DNA of 57,815 nt from an uncultured Bacteroidales bacterium (GTDB lineage Bacteria > Bacteroidota > Bacteroidia > Bacteroidales > Paludibacteraceae): contig ONPG01000017.1 of NCBI GenBank assembly GCA_900319645.1, positions 1-57,815 on the forward strand, written 5' to 3'. Both the position numbers and the translations under genes were made by a program. Shown piece after piece: positions 15,947 to 24,887 of the stretch. The notes under the pieces are model-generated. The model was not told the DNA's origin. It did not search any database and saw only the letters and a list, made by a program, of their open reading frames with translations. How positions within the stretch are numbered: the first letter of the stretch is position 1; each line of letters begins with the position of its first letter.

Positions 15947-16037
15947 CATAAAATTGTTCTGATTGTACTTTTCTTAGGATCTTCTCAGGACATGGTCCCG
16001 TGATGATCCTATTCTAAACCGTATATTCCAACAGAAA

Positions 16038-16070
16038 ACCGCCCATCGTTATACGGAAACAATAGGCGGT
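16038..16070 (-). terminator. Terminator after the paired lipoprotein genes
   Basis: ACCGCC (16038-16043) pairs with GGCGGT (16065-16070), with further AT and GTT/AAC pairs inside; on the minus strand a short U-rich stretch follows. Confidence 0.65.
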
Positions 16071-16125
16071 CATACATGGCGCAACTGGCGCATTTATCTT
16101 TCGGATTTCTTATGCCGAGTGCCGG

Positions 16126-17637
16126 TTAATTGAGACGAATCATGACGGAGATGACTTGTCCGGCAGTGGTGTCACCGGCTTTATAGACACGCGCTTTACC
16201 TTTGTTATCTCCGGCAACGTCCACCATGATCGTCACTTTCTGTCCATCGAGCGTGAGCGCTGTTTTGACGAATGATTGCGTACGCGGGTTGTAAGGCTCA
16301 AAGGCCTTGATGGTTGAGGGTGCCAGTTTGGATTTGAAGGCATCAAACTCGCTCCAGTCGATGGTCACTTCCTCTGCGCGGTCTTTCGCCATATCGCAGA
16401 TATAGAAAGCTCTTTCTCCGCTGCCCATGACATACGCCACGTCGTTATAGTACTCCGCGTAATCGCTCGGATAATGTTGCGGCAGGGGAGCGGAGGTCAC
16501 TTTCTTTGCCTGCGGGTCAAAGGTGTATTTGTATCCGTCATCGAGCCAAGAGAAGGTCTCTTTGTGGCTGACGCGGCAAACACCGAATGTAGATAAATCG
16601 GGTGCATTCTCCGACACTGCTATCAGTTCATCGGCGAAAGCTCTCTCTTGTGCTTCGTCGATTCTAACCGTATAGAAGCCGGCTTGATATAGGTTGTTCT
16701 TATAGAAAGTAGCCACGGCATAGAGAGTGTTCTTAATAGAGATGAAGCTCCATTTGAGTTCGCTGACACCTTGTATTGTCGGGTCATTTGTCGGTGGCTC
16801 GATTCCTGTAATTCCAAGACTGTTGACAAACAAGATACCCGGCGAAGAACCGTTGGTTCCTTCATAGAATATATCCAAACCGATTATTCCGCGGTCATCG
16901 GGTGTGATAGAGGTGGAGAAGAGTGTCTCATTATGCATTCTTGTTACCGCTAATTGGTCGCCTTGGTCCTTTAGACGGTAGAGCCCTGGGGCTGCTAAAT
17001 GTGATTGCTGCCAGCAGTTGGAATAAATCTCGCCCTTGATACATTCCACTACGGAATTAAGGTCGCTTTGCTGATAGAAGGGCACACCTTGGTTGGTATA
17101 AAGCGGTCGACCGTCTCTTCCGTCCCAGTAAAAGAGTGCTCCATCTTTCTTACGAACAAGGAAATTGCCGTAGAAATTATCCACAATCTCTTTGATCATG
17201 GAGTAGTACGGCTCTTTGAGTTCTGCCAAACCGGGGAAGTCATAGTAGCAATTATAGAGCCACAGCCAATCGTCGCCGATGGTGAAGATATTCTCCATGA
17301 CGAGGCGCATTTTAGCCTTGACCATATCGACCACTTCGCCATTACCTCTGGCTTCGATGGTATAAGTGATCTCTACGAGTGTGCCATCCTCGGAAACGGA
17401 ATAAACAGGTTGATGTGTTTCGTATGTTATTTCTCCGTCTCCTTCACCGGCAGGTTTGCGCCGAGGTGCTTTCTGTTCATCGGAACCATCGGAAGCGAGT
17501 GCAAGTGCTTTCACTCCATCCAAATTCATCCGTTTGAACTCAATATTATGTACTTTGCTACCACCTCCGCCTTCGCAGGAGGTCATGCCTATTGCAGCCA
17601 CTATGACTGCAAGAGCGAATAATAAATTACGTTTCAT
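16126..17637 (-). CDS. Uncharacterised lipoprotein, paralogue of the upstream gene
   Basis: A 503-aa protein with a lipoprotein signal (VAAIGMTSC, Cys at residue 21) and a Gly-rich linker. It shares with the 17694-19235 protein the FKRMNLDGVKALALASDG block, DGTLVEITYTIEARGNGEVV, WLWLYNCYYDFPG, FLVRKKDGALF, a YYNDVAYVMGSGERAFYICD block and the final GQVISVMIRLN. The many short beta-strands with Trp/Tyr suggest a propeller-like or beta-rich fold, but no known domain was recognised. It follows its paralogue by 56 nt and has a terminator, so the pair is one operon. Confidence 0.75.
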   Translation of the reverse strand: MKRNLLFALAVIVAAIGMTSCEGGGGSKVHNIEFKRMNLDGVKALALASDGSDEQKAPRRKPAGEGDGEITYETHQPVYSVSEDGTLVEITYTIEARGNGEVVDMVKAKMRLVMENIFTIGDDWLWLYNCYYDFPGLAELKEPYYSMIKEIVDNFYGNFLVRKKDGALFYWDGRDGRPLYTNQGVPFYQQSDLNSVVECIKGEIYSNCWQQSHLAAPGLYRLKDQGDQLAVTRMHNETLFSTSITPDDRGIIGLDIFYEGTNGSSPGILFVNSLGITGIEPPTNDPTIQGVSELKWSFISIKNTLYAVATFYKNNLYQAGFYTVRIDEAQERAFADELIAVSENAPDLSTFGVCRVSHKETFSWLDDGYKYTFDPQAKKVTSAPLPQHYPSDYAEYYNDVAYVMGSGERAFYICDMAKDRAEEVTIDWSEFDAFKSKLAPSTIKAFEPYNPRTQSFVKTALTLDGQKVTIMVDVAGDNKGKARVYKAGDTTAGQVISVMIRLN

Positions 17638-17647
17638 AATATTTAAT

Positions 17648-17692
17648 CTTTTCCCCCTTCCTTTCAGGCAAGGGTTGGGGTTAGGCTTTATA
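17648..17692. repeat. Short palindromic CCC/GGG element, copy 1
   Basis: A C-run, a small stem and AGGGTTGGGGTTAGG, between the two paralogous lipoprotein genes. It is related to the element inside lysS (23684-23727) and to that at 55012-55042. Confidence 0.55.
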
Positions 17693-17693
17693 T

Positions 17694-19235
17694 TTAGTTC
17701 AATCTTACCATAACCGAGATGACTTGTCCTGCGTCGGATTCACCTTCGTGAAGAACGGTTACCTTACCGCGATTCTCCCCCTGTGCATAGAGGATGAAGT
17801 ACAGATACGTACCATCCAAGAGTTGTGCTCCGCCGGTGAAACATTGCGTATTCGGGTCATACTCGCTGAAACCGCCCATAAACGCAATCTGGGAGATATA
17901 TTCAGCAATCGATTCATCAAACTGAATCTCTACTTGCTCTGCCGCGTCCTTAGCCAAGTCGCATACATAGAAGAAACTCTGGCCTTCGCCCATGACATAC
18001 GCAACACCGTCATAGTACTTTGTTTCATCCACCGGATAGTTCGCCGGTAACTCTTTCTTTGTGAGAGACGCAGCTATCGGGTCAAAGGTATAGACATACG
18101 AATGAGCTGTCCAGTTAGCTTCATATTCCGTTCCCATCCATGTGGCTACCGGCGTCTTGTAAAACTTTTGTGTGGGGCCGGATTGCTGTTCTCTGTCAAA
18201 CTCATACAGCGCAGGTGTCTTTACTGTCCACATGCCCGATTGGTTCTCCAAGGCATAGAAATAGCCCATGTGTTTCGTTACTTCCCAACTACCTTCTTTT
18301 CCGTCGGTTTCCGTGGTCGTAATATACCTTTCTGCGTATATATATGCTCTTCCGCCTATGGCGATAAACTCCGGTTTCTCAAGCTGAGCCTCACCCGCAT
18401 TGATGTTGCTCAACTTCAAAGAACTCGGATCAATTATCACGGGTATTTCAACGCCCATAGTGCTCAGCATCGTACCCATAAACCCGCGGTCGTCGACATA
18501 TAAACCGTTGCCGGCTTGTGAACTACTTAGCACTTGTACTACATTCAGCACGTCGCCTTGGTCTTCCAGTTTGTAGATTCGTCCGTAGTAGTCGTCCAAG
18601 CCGCCCATAGAAGGACAGGAGAACACATCTTTGCCTACCGATTCGACTTGACCATAGATATCGCTCGGTTGCTTGTAACCTCTACCTTTTTGCGGACAAC
18701 CTTGCTCGCGTGACCATGCAAAGAGTGCTCCGTCGGATCTGCGGACGAGGAAATTAGATTCAAACGCGGCGTGCATCAACTCGCGAATCTGTCCTTTCAG
18801 AGGCTCTTTGACCTCATCAATACCCGGGTAGTCGTACTCGCAGTTGACGAGCCAGAGCCATTCGTCACCGATCGCGTAGATATACTGCGCTTTGAGGCGC
18901 ATATTCGCTTTGATCATATCCACGATTTCGCCGTTACCGACCACCTCGATGGTATAGTGTACTTCGACCAACGTGCCATCCTCGGAAACCGTAAAAATGG
19001 GATTGGAGATATTATACTCCGGATCTCCCTCATCCATCAATGCCGCAGGCAAGCGTGCAGGCATTTTCTGGTGATTACCCGCGTCTGACGCCAACGCCAG
19101 TGCTTTCGCACCTGCGATATTCATTCGTTTAAATTGCATGGAGCTGACTTTGCCGCTTCCTCCGCTTTCGCAGGAGACGAAAATTAGCATGGCAATCATT
19201 CCGAAGCCAAGAACTGAAAGGATTTTCTTTGTCAT
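17694..19235 (-). CDS. Uncharacterised lipoprotein (first of a tandem pair)
   Basis: A 513-aa protein with a lipoprotein signal (MLIFVSC, Cys at residue 22) followed by a Ser/Gly linker. Homologous along its length to the downstream gene: QFKRMNIAGAKALALASDAG, DGTLVEVHYTIEVVGNGEIV, WLWLVNCEYDYPG, FLVRRSDGALFAW, YYDGVAYVMGEGQSFFYVCD and GQVISVMVRLN. It arose by duplication and has diverged. Envelope location is inferred; the function is unknown. Its promoter is at 19297-19328. Confidence 0.75.
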   Translation of the reverse strand: MTKKILSVLGFGMIAMLIFVSCESGGSGKVSSMQFKRMNIAGAKALALASDAGNHQKMPARLPAALMDEGDPEYNISNPIFTVSEDGTLVEVHYTIEVVGNGEIVDMIKANMRLKAQYIYAIGDEWLWLVNCEYDYPGIDEVKEPLKGQIRELMHAAFESNFLVRRSDGALFAWSREQGCPQKGRGYKQPSDIYGQVESVGKDVFSCPSMGGLDDYYGRIYKLEDQGDVLNVVQVLSSSQAGNGLYVDDRGFMGTMLSTMGVEIPVIIDPSSLKLSNINAGEAQLEKPEFIAIGGRAYIYAERYITTTETDGKEGSWEVTKHMGYFYALENQSGMWTVKTPALYEFDREQQSGPTQKFYKTPVATWMGTEYEANWTAHSYVYTFDPIAASLTKKELPANYPVDETKYYDGVAYVMGEGQSFFYVCDLAKDAAEQVEIQFDESIAEYISQIAFMGGFSEYDPNTQCFTGGAQLLDGTYLYFILYAQGENRGKVTVLHEGESDAGQVISVMVRLN

Positions 19236-19296
19236 AATTAGATGTGATTAGAGGATTTCTGAATTAAGAGATAGAATCATTTTCTAATTCTGGCGA

Positions 19297-19328
19297 CAAA
19301 GGTACGAATAAAATCCGATATATGCAAA
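19297..19328 (-). promoter_or_regulatory. Promoter of the paired lipoprotein operon
   Basis: On the minus strand TTTG (19325-19328), 20 nt, TACCTTTG (19297-19304). Confidence 0.8.
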
Positions 19329-19356
19329 AAAATCAGCAAAATTATGTAAAAATACA

Positions 19357-19383
19357 TAAAAAAACGGCATATATGCTATGCCG
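19357..19383 (-). terminator. Terminator of the lysS-gpsA-pgi-dtd operon
   Basis: On the minus strand CGGCATA (19383-19377) pairs with TATGCCG (19371-19365) around a 5-nt loop, followed by a U-run. Confidence 0.85.
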
Positions 19384-19412
19384 ACGAGATTCCAAGGAGA
19401 GTAACCCGGGAT

Positions 19413-19862
<450 letters not shown>

Positions 19863-19865
19863 AAT

Positions 19866-21209
19866 TTACTTGTTCAGACGGGCTTGGATAGCTTTGGACT
19901 CAGCCTCGTAGCCGGGTTTGTTGAGCAGGGCGAACATGTTCTTTTTGTATGCCTCTACGCCCGGCTGGTTGAACGGATTGACGCCCAGTACATAGCCCGA
20001 GATACCGCAAGCGCGCTCGAAGAAATAGATGAACTGACCGATGTTGTACTCGTCGATCTTCTCAAACGAGATGTGGATATTGGGCACACCGCCGTCCACG
20101 TGCGCGAGTTGGGTTCCGAGTTCGGCGTTCTTGTTGACCTCATCCACGCGTTTGCCGGCAAGGAAATTGAGACCGTCGAGGTTCTCCTCATCGGTCGGAA
20201 CGAGTACGGTCTTGTTGGCTTTCTCGATCGAGATCACGGTCTCGAAGATCGTGCGCTCGCCGTCCTGGATCCACTGGCCCATTGAGTGCAGGTCGGTAGT
20301 GAAATCTACCGATGCCGGGAAGATAGCCTTGTGGTCTTTGCCCTCCGATTCGCCGTAGAGCTGTTTCCACCACTCGCTGAAATAGTGCAGTTTCGGGTTG
20401 AAGTTGACGAGAATCTCGATCTTCTTGCCACCCTGATAGAGTGCGTTGCGGATAGCAGCGTACTGACAAGCCGGGTTCTCTGCGTACGGCACTTGGATGT
20501 CCGTAGCTTTCTCCATCTCTACTGCTCCACGCACGAGTTCGCGGATGTTTCCGCCGGCAACTGCGATTGGCAGCAAGCCCACCGGAGTGAGTACCGAGAA
20601 ACGTCCGCCGACATTGTCGGGGATGACGAAGGTCTTGTAGCCCTCCTTGGTAGCGAGCGAGCGGAGCGCACCTTTCGCACGGTCGGTAACGGCCACGATG
20701 CGTTTCTGTGCCTCGGCTTTGCCCACCTGTTTCTCCAGCATGGTCTTCAGGAGACGGAAAGCCAAAGCGGTCTCGGTAGTAGTTCCGGATTTGGAGATAT
20801 TGATGATACCGAACTGTTTGTCAGCCAGGAACTCCATGAGTTCAGCCAGATAATCCTCGCCGATGTTATTGCCGGCATAAACGACATAGGGGTTCTTGCG
20901 GTCGTTAGCTACGAAGGCGTCGAACGACGAAGCGAGTGCCTCGTTGACAGCACGTGCGCCAAGATACGATCCGCCGATGCCGGCTACGATGACTACCTGG
21001 CAGTGCTCACGCAGTACGCGCGCGGATTCCTCTACCTCTGCTAAAAATTCATCGGTGATAGACGACGGCAGGTGTACCCAGCCGATGTAGTCGTTGCCCG
21101 CTCCCTGACCGTTCTCGAGCAGGAGGTTGGCTGCTTCGGTTTGTGACTCCAGTTGTTTCAGCGCTGCTGCATCAACAAAGCAGGCAGCGTTCTTAAGACA
21201 TAGTTTCAT
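19866..21209 (-). CDS. pgi: Glucose-6-phosphate isomerase
   Basis: A 447-aa enzyme of the shorter bacterial type, interconverting glucose 6-phosphate and fructose 6-phosphate in glycolysis. Visible signatures: [20 protein letters not shown] (sugar-phosphate loop), [18 protein letters not shown] (SIS-domain phosphate loop), [20 protein letters not shown], and [18 protein letters not shown]. The C-terminal [20 protein letters not shown] block is also conserved. It starts 2 nt after the gpsA stop and ends 3 nt before dtd, so it is tightly coupled within the operon. Confidence 0.97.
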   Translation of the reverse strand: MKLCLKNAACFVDAAALKQLESQTEAANLLLENGQGAGNDYIGWVHLPSSITDEFLAEVEESARVLREHCQVVIVAGIGGSYLGARAVNEALASSFDAFVANDRKNPYVVYAGNNIGEDYLAELMEFLADKQFGIINISKSGTTTETALAFRLLKTMLEKQVGKAEAQKRIVAVTDRAKGALRSLATKEGYKTFVIPDNVGGRFSVLTPVGLLPIAVAGGNIRELVRGAVEMEKATDIQVPYAENPACQYAAIRNALYQGGKKIEILVNFNPKLHYFSEWWKQLYGESEGKDHKAIFPASVDFTTDLHSMGQWIQDGERTIFETVISIEKANKTVLVPTDEENLDGLNFLAGKRVDEVNKNAELGTQLAHVDGGVPNIHISFEKIDEYNIGQFIYFFERACGISGYVLGVNPFNQPGVEAYKKNMFALLNKPGYEAESKAIQARLNK

Positions 21210-21211
21210 GA

Positions 21212-22201
21212 TTATTGTAATTTGGTGGTTAGTGACTTGATAATGGGTTTTGCCTTCTGGCGGTTGTATAGGATCTCGTACATGGCATCCACGATGGGCA
21301 ACGCCACACGCATTCGTTCGTTAGCCTGGTGGATGGCGTTCGTGGCGTAATAGCCTTCGGCTACCATCTCCATCTCCATCTGCGCTGCTTTGACCGAGTA
21401 GCCCATTCCGAGCATCTGTCCGAACTGACGGTTGCGGCTGAACTGCGAATAGCCCGTAACGAGCACGTCGCCCAGATAACCCGACGCGGTGATGTCACGC
21501 GGTACGTTACTCATCGCCGTCGCGAAGCGCTGGATCTCCTGAATCGAATTGCTGAGTAGCACAGCCTGGAAATTATCGCCATAATGGAGTGCCTGACACA
21601 TGCCGGCTGCGATCGCGTAGATATTTTTCATGACCGAGCTGTACTCGAGTCCGCTCACGTCGTTCGATGTCGCGGTGTGTACATATGGGGTTTGGAAGAG
21701 TTTTGCCCACATCTCTGCGTTCTGGCGGTTCTCGCAACCGATAGTGAGGTAACTGAGACGTTCCAATGCGATTTCTTCCGCGTGGCACGGACCTGCGATG
21801 ACGCCGAGTTGGTCCACCGGAACCGCAAAACGCTGACGGATGTAGTCGGTCACGATCATGTTCTCATCGGGAATCATACCCTTGACGGCAGAGATAACCA
21901 CTTTGTGCGTCATGTCGCGGCGGATCTTGTTGAGTGTCTGCTTGAGATAGGGTGACGGTATCGCCACAATCAGCACGTCCGATTGAGCAACGGTCTGGTT
22001 GATGTCCGACGAGAAATGGATGCGGCTCACGTCAAAACTGGCGGCTCCGAGATACGATGGGTTCTTGCCGGTCGCGATAAACTCGTCTATCACCTCCTGA
22101 CGGCGGATAAACCAGTTGATGTCTGGTTGGTTCTGCATGACGATTTTCGCCAGCGCAGTAGCCCACGAACCCGAACCGAGAATAGCTATTTTTCTATACA
22201 T
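21212..22201 (-). CDS. gpsA: Glycerol-3-phosphate dehydrogenase (NAD(P)+)
   Basis: A 329-aa protein making sn-glycerol 3-phosphate from dihydroxyacetone phosphate for phospholipid synthesis. The N-terminal Rossmann motif [14 protein letters not shown] is intact. [17 protein letters not shown] and GPCHAEEIA (substrate region) and the [22 protein letters not shown] block with the catalytic Lys are present, as is [20 protein letters not shown]. It lies 34 nt after lysS and 2 nt before pgi. Confidence 0.95.
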   Translation of the reverse strand: MYRKIAILGSGSWATALAKIVMQNQPDINWFIRRQEVIDEFIATGKNPSYLGAASFDVSRIHFSSDINQTVAQSDVLIVAIPSPYLKQTLNKIRRDMTHKVVISAVKGMIPDENMIVTDYIRQRFAVPVDQLGVIAGPCHAEEIALERLSYLTIGCENRQNAEMWAKLFQTPYVHTATSNDVSGLEYSSVMKNIYAIAAGMCQALHYGDNFQAVLLSNSIQEIQRFATAMSNVPRDITASGYLGDVLVTGYSQFSRNRQFGQMLGMGYSVKAAQMEMEMVAEGYYATNAIHQANERMRVALPIVDAMYEILYNRQKAKPIIKSLTTKLQ

Positions 22202-22235
22202 ATCCTTTGTACTTTGTACTTTGTCCCTTTGTTCC

Positions 22236-23858
22236 TTATTCCGGACGCATTGTCGGGAATAACAAGACCTCTTGGATGGTCGGTTGGCCGGTCATGAGGA
22301 TGGCCAGTCGGTCAATGCCAATGCCAATGCCGGACGTCGGCGGCATACCGTATTCCAACGCGCGCATGAAATCGTGGTCGATCACCATCGCCTCGTCGTC
22401 ACCTTTGTCGGCAAGCTTCATCTGTTCGACGAAGCGGTTGTATTGGTCAATCGGGTCGTTCAGCTCCGAATAAGCGTTTGCCAGCTCTTTGCCGTTCACC
22501 ATCAGCTCGAAACGCTCGGTCAGACCGGGTTTCGAACGGTGCATCTTCGTCAGCGGAGACATCTCAACAGGGTAGTCGGTGATGAACGTCGGCTGGATGA
22601 ATGTGCCCTCGCAGGTCTCGCCGAAGATCTCGTCAATCAGCTTGCCTTTGCCCATGTGCTCGGTGTCCTCTACGCCGAGTTTCTTCGCCTCCACGCGGAT
22701 CTCATCCTCGCTCATGGTAGCCAGGTCCAAGCCTGTCTTCTCCTTGATAGCATCCAAAATCGGCAATCTTCTGTAAGGTGCCTTGAAATCAATCTCGTTT
22801 TCACCCACTTTCACTTTGGTCGTGCCGTTCACGGCAATCGCGATCTTCTCTAACAGTTGCTCCGTGAAGCTCATCATCCAGTTGTAGTCCTTATATTGCA
22901 CATACAGCTCCATGCAGGTGAACTCCGGGTTGTGGCTGCGGTCCATGCCTTCGTTGCGGAAGTTACGGCCGATCTCATACACGCCCTCAAAACCGCCCAC
23001 GATAAGCCGCTTCAGATACAATTCGGTCGCGATACGCAGGTACATATCCACGTCCAGCGAGTTATGGTGTGTGATGAAAGGCCGAGCACTCGCGCCACCG
23101 GCAATCTGCTGCAAAATAGGTGTCTCTACCTCCGTGTAACCGGCTTCGTCGAACACCTGACGCATTGTGCGCAAGATCGTGGCGCGTTTGAGGAACGTGT
23201 CCTTGACACCGTCGTTCACCACTAAATCCACATAACGCTGGCGGTAACGTTGTTCCGGATCGTTAAATCCGTCGTAAGCCACGCCGTCTTTGTATTTCAC
23301 AATCGGCAGCGGTTTCAAACTCTTTGCCAACACCGTCAGTTTCTTCGCATGCACGCTTATCTCGCCCATTTGTGTGCGGAATACGAATCCCTCAATGCCG
23401 ATGAAATCGCCGATATCGAGAAGTTTCTTGAATACCACATTGTACATCTGCTGCTCCACGGTAAGAGGTTGATCCGCATGGCTGGCTGCGCTGTCGGGCG
23501 CACCCGACCCTTCGGCTACAGGAGCCTGGATATCATCGCGGCTGACATAAACCTGAATACGTCCTTTCGAGTCCTGAATCTCAATGAACGAAGCCTTGCC
23601 CATGATTCGTTTGGACATCAGACGTCCGGCGATACGCACGGTGTCACCCGTGTGCCATTCCTTCAAGCCGCATGGCTCATTCTCCCTCCCTTGTGGGGAG
23701 GGTTGGGGTGGGGTTGTCTCATCTTTGAAATTCTTCTTGATCTCGGTTGAATAACCTGTTACTACATACTCGGCAGCAGGATAGGGATCAATGCCCATGT
23801 CGCGCATGGTCTGCAAACTCTGTCGCCGTACGATTTCTTGTTCGCTTAAATTTTCCAT
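22236..23858 (-). CDS. lysS: Lysyl-tRNA synthetase, class II, with two in-frame insertions
   Basis: A 540-aa class II synthetase charging tRNA-Lys. The N-terminal OB-fold is followed by the catalytic domain with motif 2 (YEIGRNFRNEGMDRSHNPEF) and motif 3 (GIGIDRLAILMTGQPTIQEV). Two stretches of the anticodon-binding region look inserted: residues 48-65 (TTPPQPSPQGRENEPCGL), encoded by a palindromic CCC/GGG element, and residues 112-137 (APVAEGSGAPDSAASHADQP and after), encoded over GTCGGGCGCACCCGAC. Both keep the frame, so the enzyme is probably active. First gene of the operon, behind a 212-nt leader with four tandem hairpins. Confidence 0.95.
   Translation of the reverse strand: MENLSEQEIVRRQSLQTMRDMGIDPYPAAEYVVTGYSTEIKKNFKDETTPPQPSPQGRENEPCGLKEWHTGDTVRIAGRLMSKRIMGKASFIEIQDSKGRIQVYVSRDDIQAPVAEGSGAPDSAASHADQPLTVEQQMYNVVFKKLLDIGDFIGIEGFVFRTQMGEISVHAKKLTVLAKSLKPLPIVKYKDGVAYDGFNDPEQRYRQRYVDLVVNDGVKDTFLKRATILRTMRQVFDEAGYTEVETPILQQIAGGASARPFITHHNSLDVDMYLRIATELYLKRLIVGGFEGVYEIGRNFRNEGMDRSHNPEFTCMELYVQYKDYNWMMSFTEQLLEKIAIAVNGTTKVKVGENEIDFKAPYRRLPILDAIKEKTGLDLATMSEDEIRVEAKKLGVEDTEHMGKGKLIDEIFGETCEGTFIQPTFITDYPVEMSPLTKMHRSKPGLTERFELMVNGKELANAYSELNDPIDQYNRFVEQMKLADKGDDEAMVIDHDFMRALEYGMPPTSGIGIGIDRLAILMTGQPTIQEVLLFPTMRPE
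23684..23727. repeat. Short palindromic CCC/GGG element inside lysS
   Basis: CCCTCCCTTGTGGGGAGGG (23690-23708) is an inverted repeat followed by TTGGGGTGGGG. It encodes the PPQPSPQGR peptide, a stretch seen as an insertion in many Bacteroidota proteins. Related copies lie at 17648-17692 and 55012-55042. Confidence 0.65.
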
Positions 23859-23886
23859 TATTGTGTAATTATTTTTTTGCTTGTTT

Positions 23887-24012
23887 GAATCAATTATTGT
23901 GATTCTATTTTTTGTTTGTCTGAATCAATTATTTTGATTCTGTTATTTTGTTTGTCTGAATCAATTATTTTGATTCTGTTATTTTGTTTGTCTGAATCAA
24001 TTATTTTGATTC
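23887..24012 (-). repeat. Four tandem hairpin repeats (36-bp period) in the lysS leader
   Basis: GAATCAATTATTTTGATTC occurs at 23922-23940, 23958-23976 and 23994-24012, and with one change at 23887-23905, at spacings of 35, 36 and 36 bp. Each is a 7-bp inverted repeat around a 5-nt loop. In the lysS transcript they would form four identical small hairpins between the promoter and the start codon. Confidence 0.9.
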
Positions 24013-24078
24013 TGTAATTTTGTTTGTTTATTTAGGTGTCTTAAGCCTCGTTTGAGCCATATTATCCAATATCGGCTA

Positions 24079-24110
24079 CAAAGGTACAACTTTTTTTTGA
24101 TATATGCAAA
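24079..24110 (-). promoter_or_regulatory. Promoter of the lysS operon
   Basis: On the minus strand TTTG (24107-24110), 20 nt, TACCTTTG (24079-24086). The transcript start is expected near 24070, so the leader is about 212 nt. Confidence 0.85.
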
Positions 24111-24290
24111 TGCAAAAGGAGAAAAATACTTTTTTCTCTTCTAAACCGTTCTTTTTTGTCACAAACATCTCTTTCTTGAATCTATATCCTAATCTCTTGA
24201 TTCGTTTAATTGGTGTAATTTGTGAATCAAATAATTCGTTTAATCCGCGTAATTCGCCGTTTTATAAATTGTTCCTTTTTAGCAGTTAAC

Positions 24291-24345
24291 TATGGGTGAT
24301 TCATGGGTGATTCATGGGTGATTGTTGGGTGATTCATGGGTGATT
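24291..24345. repeat. Five tandem copies of an 11-bp unit
   Basis: CATGGGTGATT-type units repeat five times without a gap (first TATGGGTGATT, fourth GTTGGGTGATT). It lies in the otherwise gene-free stretch 24111-24475, between the lysS promoter and the YdeI-like gene. No coding frame is supported. Confidence 0.85.
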
Positions 24346-24475
24346 ATGCGGAGAGTAACGGGAGAGAAGCGTATCCATCGCGGGCTCAAACTTTCGTTTC
24401 TGCTCATAAGCAGCTTTTCTCTGTATAAAAAACAAGCGACCCGTACGAGCCGCTTGTCAGATTTTCTTTCAGTTT

Positions 24476-24817
24476 TCAGTTTTCAGTTTTCATCGCTTTC
24501 CTCCCTGCTTCGGTCATAAGACCACGGCGCTCCAGATCGGCACAACGCTGGCGGTTGAGGTCGGTCCAGTGGCTGTTTTTCTTTCGTGGCGAGAGACGTT
24601 GGGCAAAGCGTCCGTCCGGCATTTTCTTGAGAGTAGAATCGATCCAGCCGAAGCAGAGTGCTTCCTCCACCACTTCGAGATAAGGAATACAATCCGTCCG
24701 CGGCGTTTTCGTGCGGTTGGTGGTAACCCAACAGAACGTAGCTGTCTGATGGTTCGCCTTCAGCCACTCACGTAACTGCCTGCGCTCCGTAAATTCCAAT
24801 AGATCTGTTATTTCCAT
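24476..24817 (-). CDS. YdeI/OmpD-associated family protein, short form
   Basis: A 113-aa protein with the core of the YdeI/OmpD-associated (bacteriocin-protection-like) family: FTERRQLREWLKANHQTATF, YLEVVEEALCFGWIDSTLKK and RFAQRLSPRKKNSHWTDLNR. Family members are usually near 190 residues; here the C-terminal half is missing and the frame ends in a run of TTTTCAG/CTGAAAA repeats, so truncation is likely. It lies downstream of the receptor gene in the same orientation. The biochemical role of the family is unclear. Confidence 0.75.
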   Translation of the reverse strand: MEITDLLEFTERRQLREWLKANHQTATFCWVTTNRTKTPRTDCIPYLEVVEEALCFGWIDSTLKKMPDGRFAQRLSPRKKNSHWTDLNRQRCADLERRGLMTEAGRKAMKTEN

Positions 24818-24835
24818 ATATTCCTTTCTGTTTTC

Positions 24836-24887
24836 TTATCTCGCGTTGCTCGAACGATTATTTCAGTTTTCAGTTTTCAGTTTTCAT
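24836..24887. repeat. Dispersed palindromic repeat copy 2 with TTTTCAG tandem
   Basis: TTATCTCGCGTTGCTCGAAC and GATTATTT match the elements at 8613-8642 and 54531-54561. Directly after it TTTTCAG repeats three times (24862-24884). Confidence 0.6.

Noticed and set aside
23887-24012. CRISPR array upstream of lysS
   Set aside because: The units are tandem copies including the spacers; there are no unique spacers and no cas genes.
23859-24078. T-box or lysine riboswitch in the lysS leader
   Set aside because: The leader is almost entirely AT-rich repeat hairpins; neither the T-box sequence nor the lysine-aptamer layout is visible.
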